Part shown: positions 25,430-33,683 of the stretch, one piece after another
How the letters are laid out: each line of letters opens with the position of its first letter
Numbering within the stretch: position 1 is the stretch's first letter
NCBI RefSeq assembly: GCF_900109095.1
Contig: NZ_FNYZ01000020.1
Coordinates: 40,336-104,335, forward strand
Direction of reading: 5' to 3'
DNA: 64,000 nucleotides
From: Sphingobium sp. AP50
GTDB taxonomy: Bacteria; Pseudomonadota; Alphaproteobacteria; Sphingomonadales; Sphingomonadaceae
Notes under the pieces: model-generated
The model's input: the letters and a program-made list of their open reading frames with translations, nothing else
Told to the model about the DNA's origin: nothing
Database searches by the model: none
Made by a program: the position numbers and the translations under genes

Positions 25430-27625
25430 ATGGCATCGATCAAAGCATTGTGGACCACGGGCGCGGCAGCCTTGGCCATGACGTCGGGAATGTCTTCAGG
25501 AATCGTGTTCGCTCAAACGGCCCTAGCTGAAGGCGGCAGTGATATCGTGGTTACGGCGCAGAAGAGGGCGGAGCGCCTGCTCGAAACGCCACAGTCCGTC
25601 ACGGCGATATCGGGCGAAGATCTGGCGCGCATCAATGCCGTGCAATTCCGCGACTTCGCCAATTCGGTACCGGCGCTCTCGTTCACCACGGCCGGGCCGG
25701 GGCAAACGCAGCTCACGCTACGCGGAGTTACCGCCGGCAACGACATCGGCCCGACCGTGGGAGTCTACGTCAACGACGTGCCTTATGGGTCGAGCACCGC
25801 TTTCACCAATGCCTCGTCATTGTCGCTTGACGCAGGACTGTTCGACATGGACCGTATTGAGGTGCTGCGCGGGCCTCAAGGCACGCTGTACGGCGCCAGC
25901 ACCATGGGCGGCCTCATAAAATATGTGACCGCCGCTCCCGAACTCGATGTCCTGAGTGGCTCGGCGCAGGCTGGCGTCTCGGATACGCGGCATGGCGGCA
26001 TCAGCTATAATGGCGCCGTCGCGGTCAATGCGCCGATCGTGACGGACAAGATCGCCCTGCGCGCCAACGGTTTCTATTCGCACGACGGCGGCTTCATCGA
26101 CAATCTTGCCCTGGGGCGTAAGGATGTGAACCGTTCGCGCGTTTACGGCGGGCGTGCCGACTTGCTGCTCAAGCCATCCGATGCGCTATCGATCCGCATC
26201 GGCGGGTATATCCAGAATATCCACCGCGACGGCACGGCGGCCGCCGACTATACGCTCGCAGGCGCCCCGGTTGACGGACACTTCGACCAGCGCAGGCTGT
26301 TAGCCGAGGGGTTCGAGCAGCGCTTCCGATTGGCCAGCGGTACGATCGACTATGATCTTGGCCCGGCCACGCTTACCTCCATAAGCAGCTACCAGACGAC
26401 CCGCATCGCCTTCCGCCAGGATGCGTCAGCCGTTTACGTGCCGCTGCTTGGCCAATTCGGGCTGAACTTCAACGCCGTTGCGGTGGATCAGATGCGCAGC
26501 ACGCGCAAATTCACACAGGAACTGCGCCTCGCATCGAACGATACCGGCGTAATCGACTGGCTGATCGGAGGCTTCTACACCAACGAGAATAGCAGGAACG
26601 GCCAGCTTATTGTGCCTTATGCAGCGGACGGTTCGATCCCGCCCGTGAATCTTGCCACGATCGCCATTCCCAGCCGCTATCGCGAACTCGCCGCCTTCGG
26701 CAATCTGACCTGGCACATCACCGATCGCTTCGACGTTTCGGGCGGACTTCGCTATGCCCGCAACACCCAGCGCTTCGAGCAGATCGGATCGGGCCTTCTG
26801 ATCGGCTCCCAGCCGCAGGCGCGCTCCAGCGATGATGTGGTCACTTATCTCGCCAACGCGCGTTATCGCTTCAGCGACAAGGCGACCTTCTATGTCCGCT
26901 ATGCAACTGGCTATCGGCCAGGTGGTCCGAATTATGTCGTCAACGACCCACTGACCGGCCAGCCGCTGGCTCCCGCTACATTCAAGTCGGATTCGCTGCA
27001 AAGTTTCGAGGCAGGCTTCAAGGCGGAAACAGCCGACCGGAGCTTCGGCATCGATCTGGCAGGCTATTATATCGACTGGAAGGATATCCAGATCGCCACG
27101 GCCGCAGGCGGCGTTTCGGTGATCGCCAACGCTGGGGGCGCACATGTCACCGGTGCGGAACTGACGCTGACCGCGCGACCAAGTTCCACCGTCACTGCTA
27201 CCGGCGCTTTCGCCTGGCAACATGCGCGGATCGCGGACGACAGCATCGACCTTGGTGCCATCAAGGGTGATCGCTTGCCCAATGTGCCCAAATACACAGT
27301 CACAATGAACCTCGACTATCGGGCGCCTGCGACCTCCACGCTACGTCCGAGTGCGGGCGCTACGGTGCGCTTCGTATCCGATCGGTCGTCTTCGTTCGAC
27401 GGCAGCACAGGTTTCCCGCAGTACGAACTGCCAGACTATGTCGCGGTCGATCTGCGAGCCGGGGCAACGTTCGGCCCGGTCGAGGCGCAGCTCTTCGTGC
27501 GCAACCTGTTCGATACGCACGGCCAGCTTTCCGCTTCTACGGTGCTGTCTATCCTGGGCGGTCCCGCTCAAGTCTCCATGATGCAGCCGCGCACCATGGG
27601 CATCAGCGCGACCACACGCTTCTGA
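25430..27625 (+). CDS. TonB-dependent receptor 3
   Basis: A 731-residue outer-membrane transporter. Signal peptide ending around SSGIVFAQ, plug start SDIVVTAQKRAERLLETPQ, box MDRIEVLRGPQGTLYGAS, and a terminal MGISATTRF strand. The frame opens at 25379, but the ATG at 25430 follows AAGGGGGAA. Downstream, with a 75-nt gap, lie a D-aminopeptidase-like hydrolase, an MFS transporter and a dipeptide-epimerase-like enolase. By context the ligand may be a peptide or a compound with an amino acid amide; that is inference. The divergent TetR is the likely regulator. Confidence 0.95.
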   Translation: MASIKALWTTGAAALAMTSGMSSGIVFAQTALAEGGSDIVVTAQKRAERLLETPQSVTAISGEDLARINAVQFRDFANSVPALSFTTAGPGQTQLTLRGVTAGNDIGPTVGVYVNDVPYGSSTAFTNASSLSLDAGLFDMDRIEVLRGPQGTLYGASTMGGLIKYVTAAPELDVLSGSAQAGVSDTRHGGISYNGAVAVNAPIVTDKIALRANGFYSHDGGFIDNLALGRKDVNRSRVYGGRADLLLKPSDALSIRIGGYIQNIHRDGTAAADYTLAGAPVDGHFDQRRLLAEGFEQRFRLASGTIDYDLGPATLTSISSYQTTRIAFRQDASAVYVPLLGQFGLNFNAVAVDQMRSTRKFTQELRLASNDTGVIDWLIGGFYTNENSRNGQLIVPYAADGSIPPVNLATIAIPSRYRELAAFGNLTWHITDRFDVSGGLRYARNTQRFEQIGSGLLIGSQPQARSSDDVVTYLANARYRFSDKATFYVRYATGYRPGGPNYVVNDPLTGQPLAPATFKSDSLQSFEAGFKAETADRSFGIDLAGYYIDWKDIQIATAAGGVSVIANAGGAHVTGAELTLTARPSSTVTATGAFAWQHARIADDSIDLGAIKGDRLPNVPKYTVTMNLDYRAPATSTLRPSAGATVRFVSDRSSSFDGSTGFPQYELPDYVAVDLRAGATFGPVEAQLFVRNLFDTHGQLSASTVLSILGGPAQVSMMQPRTMGISATTRF

Positions 27626-27700
27626 TCCCTGGCCACCCGCGCCCTCTCCCGAAATCCTCTCCCAAGGAGACCTCCCATTTCCCAGCAAGCCAGGATCGAC

Positions 27701-29242
27701 GTGGCGGCGCTCGACGCGCTGTTCGCGCCCTATGACAGAACCGATGCGCCCGGCTTTGCAGTCGGCGTCGCCCTCCAGGGTGTTCCCGGCTATCGCCGCG
27801 GCTTCGGCATGGCCAATGTCGAGCTACCGGTGGCGCTATCCCCCTCGATCCGCATGCGGATCGGTTCGACCACCAAGCATTTCTGCGTCCTTGCGGTCAT
27901 GCTGCTGGTCGAGGAAGGCAAGCTGGCGATCACCGAATCGCCGCGTGCCCATATTCCCGAGCTCCCCGCCTGGGCCGATCCGATCACGATCGAGCAGTTG
28001 ATGGCGCATACCAGCGGCATGCGTGACAGCCTCGACCTGATCTTCTCGTCTGCGGGACCGGGCGTGGCGGCCAATGCCGGCTTCCAATTGGAACTGCTTA
28101 CCGGGCTGGACAGCGTGAATGCCCCCGCCGGGACGACGTGGAACTATAATAATGGCGGCTACGTCCTGTTGACGGAGATCGTGGGGCGGGTGAGCGGCAT
28201 GCCGTTCGCAGACTTCCTCCGTACCCGCATCCTCGATCCCATCGGCATGGCGGACACGCTCTTGCGTCCGCTTGATACGGACCTTCTGCCCAACAGCGCC
28301 ACGCAGCACCTGCCGCGCCCGGACGGTGGCTGGAGCCGGGGCATCTTCGGCGCCTGGATCGGCGGCGAAGGCGGCATCGTCTCGACCGTCAACGACATGC
28401 TGGCGTGGCTACGGCACATGAGCCACCCCATCGTTGGCAGCGCTGAAACCTGGGCGCAGATGCGCACCCCGCGCATGACCCATGGCTACGGCCTGGGGCT
28501 CAACATGACAAAGCATCGCGGGCTCGACACCGTGCATCACGCCGGCGGCGTCGTCGGCGGATCGAGCCAGATGCTCAAGGTGCTGGGCCATGAACTCGAC
28601 ATCATCCTCATGACCAACGGCCGCAGTGCGCTGGACCTCTACAGCCTCGTCGATGCGATCATCGACCGCTGTATCGAGGGCCTGCCGCCAGCGCCGCAGG
28701 ATGTCGCGGGCCGGCTGGTCGATGGTACATTCCATTCCGCACGTACCGGGCAGGTGCTTTCGCTCGTCGGGCATGCCGGGCAGCAGGCCGTCGTCATGGG
28801 CGGCATGACCCTGCCCACGACGAGAGACGCGGACGGGCGGATGACCGTAGCAATCCTGCCCACCGACCTGCGCATCCTGCCGATCGAAACGGGCGGGGTC
28901 ACGACGCTCGAAACCACCGAGTTTGGCGAGACTGACCTTCTCGCGCCGGTGGCGGTGCCCGCAGGAACCACTGCCGCTTCGTTGGTCGGCCGCTACGAGA
29001 GCCGCGCGGCAAAACTAGCCGCCGATATCCTGATCGACGAAACTGAAACCGCGCGGATCATGCTGTCCGGGCCGCTGGGCGGCACCGACTATCTGCTCCA
29101 GCCGCTAGGGCCAGATTTGTGGCGCGCGCTCTCGCCTACCTGGTCGCCGCCCGGCGGAACGCTTGAATTTAGCGAAAACGGCTTCCTGTTCACCAGCGGC
29201 CGTACCGTCCGGCTCGCGTTCGAGCGGAGCGTGCAGGCATGA
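27701..29242 (+). CDS. Serine hydrolase, beta-lactamase fold, D-aminopeptidase-like
   Basis: A 513-residue hydrolase of the penicillin-recognising family. The three active-site elements are present: S56-T-T-K59, Y149-N-N151, and the HHAGG motif near residue 265. After the catalytic domain (about 1-330) come two beta-rich segments; the final part (LVGRYESRAAKLAADILIDE ... LLQPLGPDLWRAL) resembles the third domain of Ochrobactrum D-aminopeptidase, and total length (about 520) matches that enzyme. Such enzymes release N-terminal D-residues; D-esterase or amidase activity is an alternative. No signal peptide is seen, so it is probably cytoplasmic. The start used is GTG 27701 (AGGA 5 nt upstream); an in-frame ATT at 27677 has a better AAGGAG site. 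The stop overlaps the MFS start. Confidence 0.87.
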   Translation: MAALDALFAPYDRTDAPGFAVGVALQGVPGYRRGFGMANVELPVALSPSIRMRIGSTTKHFCVLAVMLLVEEGKLAITESPRAHIPELPAWADPITIEQLMAHTSGMRDSLDLIFSSAGPGVAANAGFQLELLTGLDSVNAPAGTTWNYNNGGYVLLTEIVGRVSGMPFADFLRTRILDPIGMADTLLRPLDTDLLPNSATQHLPRPDGGWSRGIFGAWIGGEGGIVSTVNDMLAWLRHMSHPIVGSAETWAQMRTPRMTHGYGLGLNMTKHRGLDTVHHAGGVVGGSSQMLKVLGHELDIILMTNGRSALDLYSLVDAIIDRCIEGLPPAPQDVAGRLVDGTFHSARTGQVLSLVGHAGQQAVVMGGMTLPTTRDADGRMTVAILPTDLRILPIETGGVTTLETTEFGETDLLAPVAVPAGTTAASLVGRYESRAAKLAADILIDETETARIMLSGPLGGTDYLLQPLGPDLWRALSPTWSPPGGTLEFSENGFLFTSGRTVRLAFERSVQA

Positions 29243-30549
29243 ACAGCATCGCCGCCCCGGCTTATCCCGACGCCCGCCGCGCGCGGACTGCCATGGCGGT
29301 CCTGGCGCTCATGGGCTTCTTTTTGTCGATGGACATCACGCTTACGACCCTGCTCATCGAACCGATGAAGCGGGAGATGGCGCTGAGCGACATCGAGATC
29401 GGCCTACTGCAAGGCACGGCCTTCGGTCTTGCCTTCGGCCTCAGCTCGATCCCGCTCGGCCGCATGATTGACCACCGTAACCGGATAAGGTTGCTGGTGT
29501 TGGGTTTGGCCGTGTGGATGGCAGCCATGGCCGGCACGGCTTTTGCCTCAAGCGTGACGCTGCTGGTGATCTGGCGGATCGCGCTTGGGATGGTCTTCGC
29601 GCTCATCATACCTGCGAGCTTGTCGATCATCGCCGACCTTTTTCCACCCGAGCGCCGATCGGTTGCAACCAGCCTGTTTGCGGTGGGACAGGCATCAGGG
29701 CAGGCCTTCGGCATTCTCGCAGGCGGCCTGATGTTCGATGCGCTGACACGGATGCTAGCTTCCAACCCCGACCTGCTTGGCGGCCTCGTGCCCTGGCGTG
29801 CGCTCTATCTGGCGGCAGCGGCACTTGCGGTCGTGCTGCTTGTCCCCCTGCTACTGATCGCCGAGCCTGCCAGGCAGGAGCAGAGGGAGAAGGCCACCGC
29901 CACATCGACAGCCTTCCGCGAACTATGGGCCTATCGCGCCTTTCTGGGCCCGCTCCTTCTTGCAATGCTGTTCTGCCAGATCGCCTTGCAAGCCGCGGCG
30001 GTATGGGCAACGCCGGTGCTGATCCGCGACCATCATCTGTCACCCGGCCAGTTCGCCGGCTGGCTGAGCGCCATCACGTTCCTGGGCGGCATCCTCGGCG
30101 CGCTCGCCGGTGGACAAGGGGCTGAACTGGGTCGGCGTCGCGGCGGCAGGTCCGGGGTTTTGATCCCGGCTTTCCTCGCCGCACTGGCGACCGCGCCACT
30201 CTCCTTCTTCGCGCTTGCGCCGGGCATTCCGTTGTTTGCCAGCATGCTGGCGGCCAACCTGATGATGGGCGCGGTGACGGCGACGATCGGGGTCATCGCG
30301 ATCACGCTCAACATCCCCAACGAGATACGCGGTCTGGCGCTGGGCACAAACGTCTTCACGTCCGCGATATTCGGCGTTGCGACCGCGCCTGCCGCCATCG
30401 CCCTGCTCAGCCAGGCGCTGGGCGGAGAGGCTATGTTGGGGCAGGCGATCGCGGGGGTCAGCTTTCCCAGTTCGCTACTGGCAGCAGTCTTCTTCCTGCT
30501 GGCCATGCGCGGTGCGCGCCGTAGCGGGATCGACGGAGCAGCCGCATGA
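29239..30549 (+). CDS. Major facilitator superfamily transporter
   Basis: A 436-residue inner-membrane protein with twelve hydrophobic segments. The loop 2-3 signature is seen as SSIPLGRMIDHRNRIRLL and a cytoplasmic loop as DLFPPERRSVATSLFAVGQA. It resembles the spinster-like/hexuronate-type MFS members common in sphingomonad catabolic operons. Its ATG overlaps the serine hydrolase stop and its stop overlaps the enolase-family start, so the three genes are translationally coupled. Likely substrate: the peptide or amide imported by receptor 3. Confidence 0.9.
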   Translation: MNSIAAPAYPDARRARTAMAVLALMGFFLSMDITLTTLLIEPMKREMALSDIEIGLLQGTAFGLAFGLSSIPLGRMIDHRNRIRLLVLGLAVWMAAMAGTAFASSVTLLVIWRIALGMVFALIIPASLSIIADLFPPERRSVATSLFAVGQASGQAFGILAGGLMFDALTRMLASNPDLLGGLVPWRALYLAAAALAVVLLVPLLLIAEPARQEQREKATATSTAFRELWAYRAFLGPLLLAMLFCQIALQAAAVWATPVLIRDHHLSPGQFAGWLSAITFLGGILGALAGGQGAELGRRRGGRSGVLIPAFLAALATAPLSFFALAPGIPLFASMLAANLMMGAVTATIGVIAITLNIPNEIRGLALGTNVFTSAIFGVATAPAAIALLSQALGGEAMLGQAIAGVSFPSSLLAAVFFLLAMRGARRSGIDGAAA

Positions 30550-31550
30550 GCAAACTGACGCTCCACGTCGAGACCGACCCAATGACCTTCAAGCAGCCGC
30601 TTCGGATCGCTGGCCATATATTCACCGGCATTCCGGCCGTGCGGGTCAGGCTGGAAGGCGGCGGCATCGTCGGGCGCGGCGAGGCGAGCGGCGTCTACTA
30701 TACCGGCGATACGCTCGACCACATGCTATCGGTTCTCGAGGACTATCGCGCCTTCATCGAAGACGGTCCCGACCGTGAGTCTCTGCGCCATATCATGCCT
30801 GCCGGCGGCGCGCGCAATGCCATCGACGCGGCGCTGTGGGAAAGGGAATCGCTCGGACAGGGCATACCGGTCTGGAAGCTGGCAGGCCTTTCGCCGCCCG
30901 TCCCGCTGGTCACGACGTTCACGCTATCCGCCGACCCACCGGCGCAGATGTTGCGACAGTTGGAAAGCTATGCAGGCGCACGGGCGATAAAGCTCAAACT
31001 CGACGGCGATTTCGAGGCCGATCGCGAGCGGATAAGATTGGTGCGACAGCATCGTCCGGGCATCTGGTTCATGGTCGACGCCAATCAGGGCTATCGTGTG
31101 GAGAGCCTCGATGCGCTTCTTCCTACCTTGGTCGAGGCCGAGGTTTCGCTCCTCGAACAACCCGTCCCGCGCGGCGGCGAAGCCGGGCTCGAATATATCC
31201 GCTCGCCTGTTCCCATCGCGGCGGACGAAAGCCTGTTGGGGCTGGAGGACATGGCAGGGCTGGTCGGCCGGTTTCAGGTCGCCAACATCAAGCTCGACAA
31301 GTGTGGCGGCCTGACCGAAGCGCTCGCCATGCAGGCGTTGGCCCGCAAGGTGGGGCTGGGCGTTATGGTCGGCAACATGGCCGGGTCGAGTCTTGCCGCG
31401 GCGCCAGCCTTTCTGCTGGGGCAGCGTTGCGACTTTGTGGACCTGGACGGCCCGGCCTTTATCGCCACAGATATGCCTGATCCAGTTTCTTATCGTGATG
31501 GACGCATTCATTGTCCGCCAACCCTATGGGGCATGCCTAATCTGGCTTGA
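30546..31550 (+). CDS. Enolase-superfamily dipeptide epimerase-like protein
   Basis: A 334-residue member of the muconate-lactonising subgroup. Catalytic residues are all visible: the K149-x-K151 pair in IKLKLDG, metal ligands D178 (MVDANQGY), E204 (LLEQPV) and D227 (AADES), and the opposite lysines K249/K252 in NIKLDKCGG. D299-x-D301 in VDLDGP matches the motif that holds the substrate's alpha-amino group in L-Ala-D/L-Glu-type dipeptide epimerases. The reaction is epimerisation of the C-terminal residue of a dipeptide. Coupling to a D-aminopeptidase-like gene makes peptide stereochemistry the likely theme. Which dipeptide is not predictable here. Confidence 0.88.
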   Translation: MSKLTLHVETDPMTFKQPLRIAGHIFTGIPAVRVRLEGGGIVGRGEASGVYYTGDTLDHMLSVLEDYRAFIEDGPDRESLRHIMPAGGARNAIDAALWERESLGQGIPVWKLAGLSPPVPLVTTFTLSADPPAQMLRQLESYAGARAIKLKLDGDFEADRERIRLVRQHRPGIWFMVDANQGYRVESLDALLPTLVEAEVSLLEQPVPRGGEAGLEYIRSPVPIAADESLLGLEDMAGLVGRFQVANIKLDKCGGLTEALAMQALARKVGLGVMVGNMAGSSLAAAPAFLLGQRCDFVDLDGPAFIATDMPDPVSYRDGRIHCPPTLWGMPNLA

Positions 31551-31572
31551 CGATCAAATCTCGCATGATTTA

Positions 31573-31590
31573 TATCCATCCGGTCAGATA
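31573..31590. promoter_or_regulatory. Imperfect palindrome before the second tetR
   Basis: TATCCATCCGGTCAGATA is an imperfect 18-bp dyad centred on CCGG, ending 3 nt before the tetR ATG. It suits an autoregulatory TetR operator. A separate CCATCC/GGATGG repeat also spans the start. Confidence 0.35.
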
Positions 31591-31593
31591 AAA

Positions 31594-32160
31594 ATGGATG
31601 GCAGCATGGGTCGCAAGAAATTAATCGATCAGGACCGAATTCTTGATGCCGCCGAGGCGGTCGTCTCAACAGTCGGCGCTGCGCGGCTGACGCTTGAAGG
31701 GGTCGCCCGGGAAGCGGGCATCAGCAAAGGCAGCGTCGTGTACGACTATGGCTCCAAGCAGGCGTTGCTCGAAGCCATGGTGCAGCGCGCGGTGGTGCGC
31801 GACAACGCCTTCAACGACGCTGCCGCCGCATCCTGCGACGCCCCCCGGAACCGCACGCTCCACGGACGTATCGCAGCGGCAGCACAGCCGTTCCCCGATG
31901 CATTCCGCGCGGTCGCGCTGAACATCTGCGCAGCCCTCGCGCAGGATCAGGATTTGCGTTCGGCGATCCAGGAAAACCAGAATGCCGTCATCGACCACAT
32001 TCGCGAGGAAGCGGATGGCGCGCGCGGTCCGATGCTGGCCTATCTCGCGCTCGAAGGACTCAAGCTCCTTGAAACCCTCGATTATCATCAATGGTCCTCA
32101 GCCGAGCGAGACGTTCTGCTCGGCGACATTCGGTGGCTGGCTTCGATAAACGCCGCCTGA
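31594..32160 (+). CDS. TetR-family transcriptional regulator
   Basis: A 188-residue regulator: HTH (RILDAAEAVVSTVGAARLTL, then EAGISKGSVVYDYGSKQALL) followed by a helical domain with TetR_C-type LALEGLKLLETLDYH. The frame runs from 31393, inside the enolase gene; ATG 31594 or ATG 31606 (GGATGG upstream) is the true start. It lies 43 nt after the epimerase-like gene on the same strand and 30 nt before an epimerase/dehydratase gene, so it could regulate either. A dyad sits directly before its start. Confidence 0.88.
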   Translation: MDGSMGRKKLIDQDRILDAAEAVVSTVGAARLTLEGVAREAGISKGSVVYDYGSKQALLEAMVQRAVVRDNAFNDAAAASCDAPRNRTLHGRIAAAAQPFPDAFRAVALNICAALAQDQDLRSAIQENQNAVIDHIREEADGARGPMLAYLALEGLKLLETLDYHQWSSAERDVLLGDIRWLASINAA

Positions 32161-32190
32161 CTTCCCCAAACAAGAAAGCGATATCATATC

Positions 32191-33228
32191 ATGACCGACC
32201 GCATTGCGGAGGGAGGCCGTGTTGTCTCTCCTCCCTTTCCGGACGCGCCTGTCTTCCTGACCGGGGGCAGCGGCTATCTCGGCCGCAATCTCATCCGTCA
32301 TTTTGTTTCGGCCGGTGTTGAGGTGACCGCGCTTGTCCGTTCGCAAGAGGCGGCCAACATGGTTCTCGAACTGGGGGCAGTGCCGGTCGAAGGCGGCCTG
32401 GACGATCCGCGCCTCGCTCAGGCTATGGAGGGGTGCGCTGCCCTGATCCATGCTGCCGCCCATACCAGCCACGGTCTGGAAACGCCTGATCATAAGATGG
32501 TCAACGTCGAGGGAACGCGCGCTGTCTTTGCCGCCGCCCTCACGGCCGGCGTGAAGCGTGCGGTTCACGTCAGTACCGAATCCGTCCTTCTCAATGGGCG
32601 GGCACTGGTCAATGTCGATGAAAGCCATCCGTCTCCGAAGCGATTTCCCGGCGCCTATTCGCGTACCAAGGCCCAGGCCGAGACCATTGCCCTTGCATCG
32701 GCACGCGACGGCCTTGAGGTCATGGTCGTACGACCACGATTCGTTTGGGGCCGAGACGACACGACGGCGCTGCCGATCCTGGTCGCGGCTGCGCGCTCCG
32801 GGCAGATGGCGTGGATCGACGGAGGACATTATCTGACTTCGGCGACGCATGTGGCGAACGCGTGCCACGGGATCGATCTCGCCCTGTGCAAAGGCAGCAG
32901 CGGCGAGACATATTTTATCACGGACGGTGAGCCCCTCACCTTCCGAAATCTCGTATCCCGTATCCTTGAGACTCAGGGTATCGCCGCCCCAACCAAGGAG
33001 GTGCCGTCATGGCTGGTCCGCGCCGTTGCCGGTGTCGCCGAAGGGGTGGCCAGGCTCTCCGGTGGGCGGATCAAGCCTCCGGTTACGCGGCAGGATCTGG
33101 CGACGATGGCGGGCGAGGTTACGCTGGATATCTCGAAGGCCCGGCGCAAACTGGGCTATGCGCCGACAGTCTCGGTCGAGGACGGCCTTGCCGAACTGGC
33201 CCGCCGCGCAGCCGCAGATCAACAGTGA
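32191..33228 (+). CDS. NAD-dependent epimerase/dehydratase (extended SDR)
   Basis: A 345-residue extended SDR. The cofactor motif FLTGGSGYLGRNL lies near residue 23, followed by DNA-encoded family marks HAAAHTS and the catalytic YSRTKAQAE. The layout and ASATHVANACHGIDL-type segment resemble 3-beta-hydroxysteroid dehydrogenase/dihydroflavonol reductase relatives that act on hydroxy or keto groups of bulky substrates. It follows a TetR gene by 30 nt. Its 3' end overlaps the 3' end of the convergent merR gene by 10 nt. Substrate unknown. Confidence 0.87.
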   Translation: MTDRIAEGGRVVSPPFPDAPVFLTGGSGYLGRNLIRHFVSAGVEVTALVRSQEAANMVLELGAVPVEGGLDDPRLAQAMEGCAALIHAAAHTSHGLETPDHKMVNVEGTRAVFAAALTAGVKRAVHVSTESVLLNGRALVNVDESHPSPKRFPGAYSRTKAQAETIALASARDGLEVMVVRPRFVWGRDDTTALPILVAAARSGQMAWIDGGHYLTSATHVANACHGIDLALCKGSSGETYFITDGEPLTFRNLVSRILETQGIAAPTKEVPSWLVRAVAGVAEGVARLSGGRIKPPVTRQDLATMAGEVTLDISKARRKLGYAPTVSVEDGLAELARRAAADQQ

Positions 33229-33614
33229 TAGATGCCGGGCTGTGGTGAAGCACCCGGTCGACCAGCCTCTACCCATTCAACCTTCGCCTCCAGGAACGTC
33301 AGCGCGGCATCGAGTTCGCGTCGCCGCTCCTGAAGGCGAGCGATCTGACTGCGCAGGATCTCGGCCGTGCGTTCGGGCGAACCTGCGCCACGTCGATATT
33401 CTTCGCCCAAGGCGCGAATTTCCGCGAGCGAGTAGCCCAGCGATTGCTGCAGCCTTATCATCTGCGCCGCCGTCACATCGTCCTGGGTAAACAATTGATA
33501 GGGGTTGGCTCCGCCCTTTGCGCTTCGTTCGGGCTTAAGCAGGCCCTTGTTGACGTAGAAACGCACCGTATCGACCGACAGGCCGGTTCTTTGGGCGAAC
33601 TGGGAAATCAACAT
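33219..33614 (-). CDS. MerR-family transcriptional regulator
   Basis: A 131-residue regulator with the MerR winged HTH at the N-terminus (MLISQFAQRTGLSVDTVRFY, then LLKPERS), the RLQQSLGYSLAEIRAL region and a dimerising coiled coil (SQIARLQERRRELDAALTFL). No cysteine cluster typical of metal sensors is seen; the only cysteine is near the C-terminus, so an organic or redox effector is more likely. The ATG at 33614 has AGAGG upstream; the frame is open to 33647 but that part lies over the promoter. It is divergent from an aldo/keto reductase behind a MerR-type promoter. Confidence 0.9.
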   Translation of the reverse strand: MLISQFAQRTGLSVDTVRFYVNKGLLKPERSAKGGANPYQLFTQDDVTAAQMIRLQQSLGYSLAEIRALGEEYRRGAGSPERTAEILRSQIARLQERRRELDAALTFLEAKVEWVEAGRPGASPQPGIYHC

Positions 33615-33623
33615 GAAAGCCTC

Positions 33624-33654
33624 TTGACCATGGACCATAGTCCACACTTATAGA
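33624..33654 (+). promoter_or_regulatory. MerR-type promoter with 19-bp spacer and dyad
   Basis: TTGACC at 33624-33629 and TATAGA at 33649-33654 are separated by 19 bp, the overlong spacer typical of MerR targets. Within it, TGGAC-CATA-GTCCA at 33631-33644 is a perfect 5-4-5 dyad. The expected transcription start (about 33661) lies after the first in-frame ATG at 33657, supporting the later gene start at 33684. Confidence 0.7.
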
Positions 33655-33683
33655 CCATGCCGGTCATCTTTTGGAGTAAGTTT

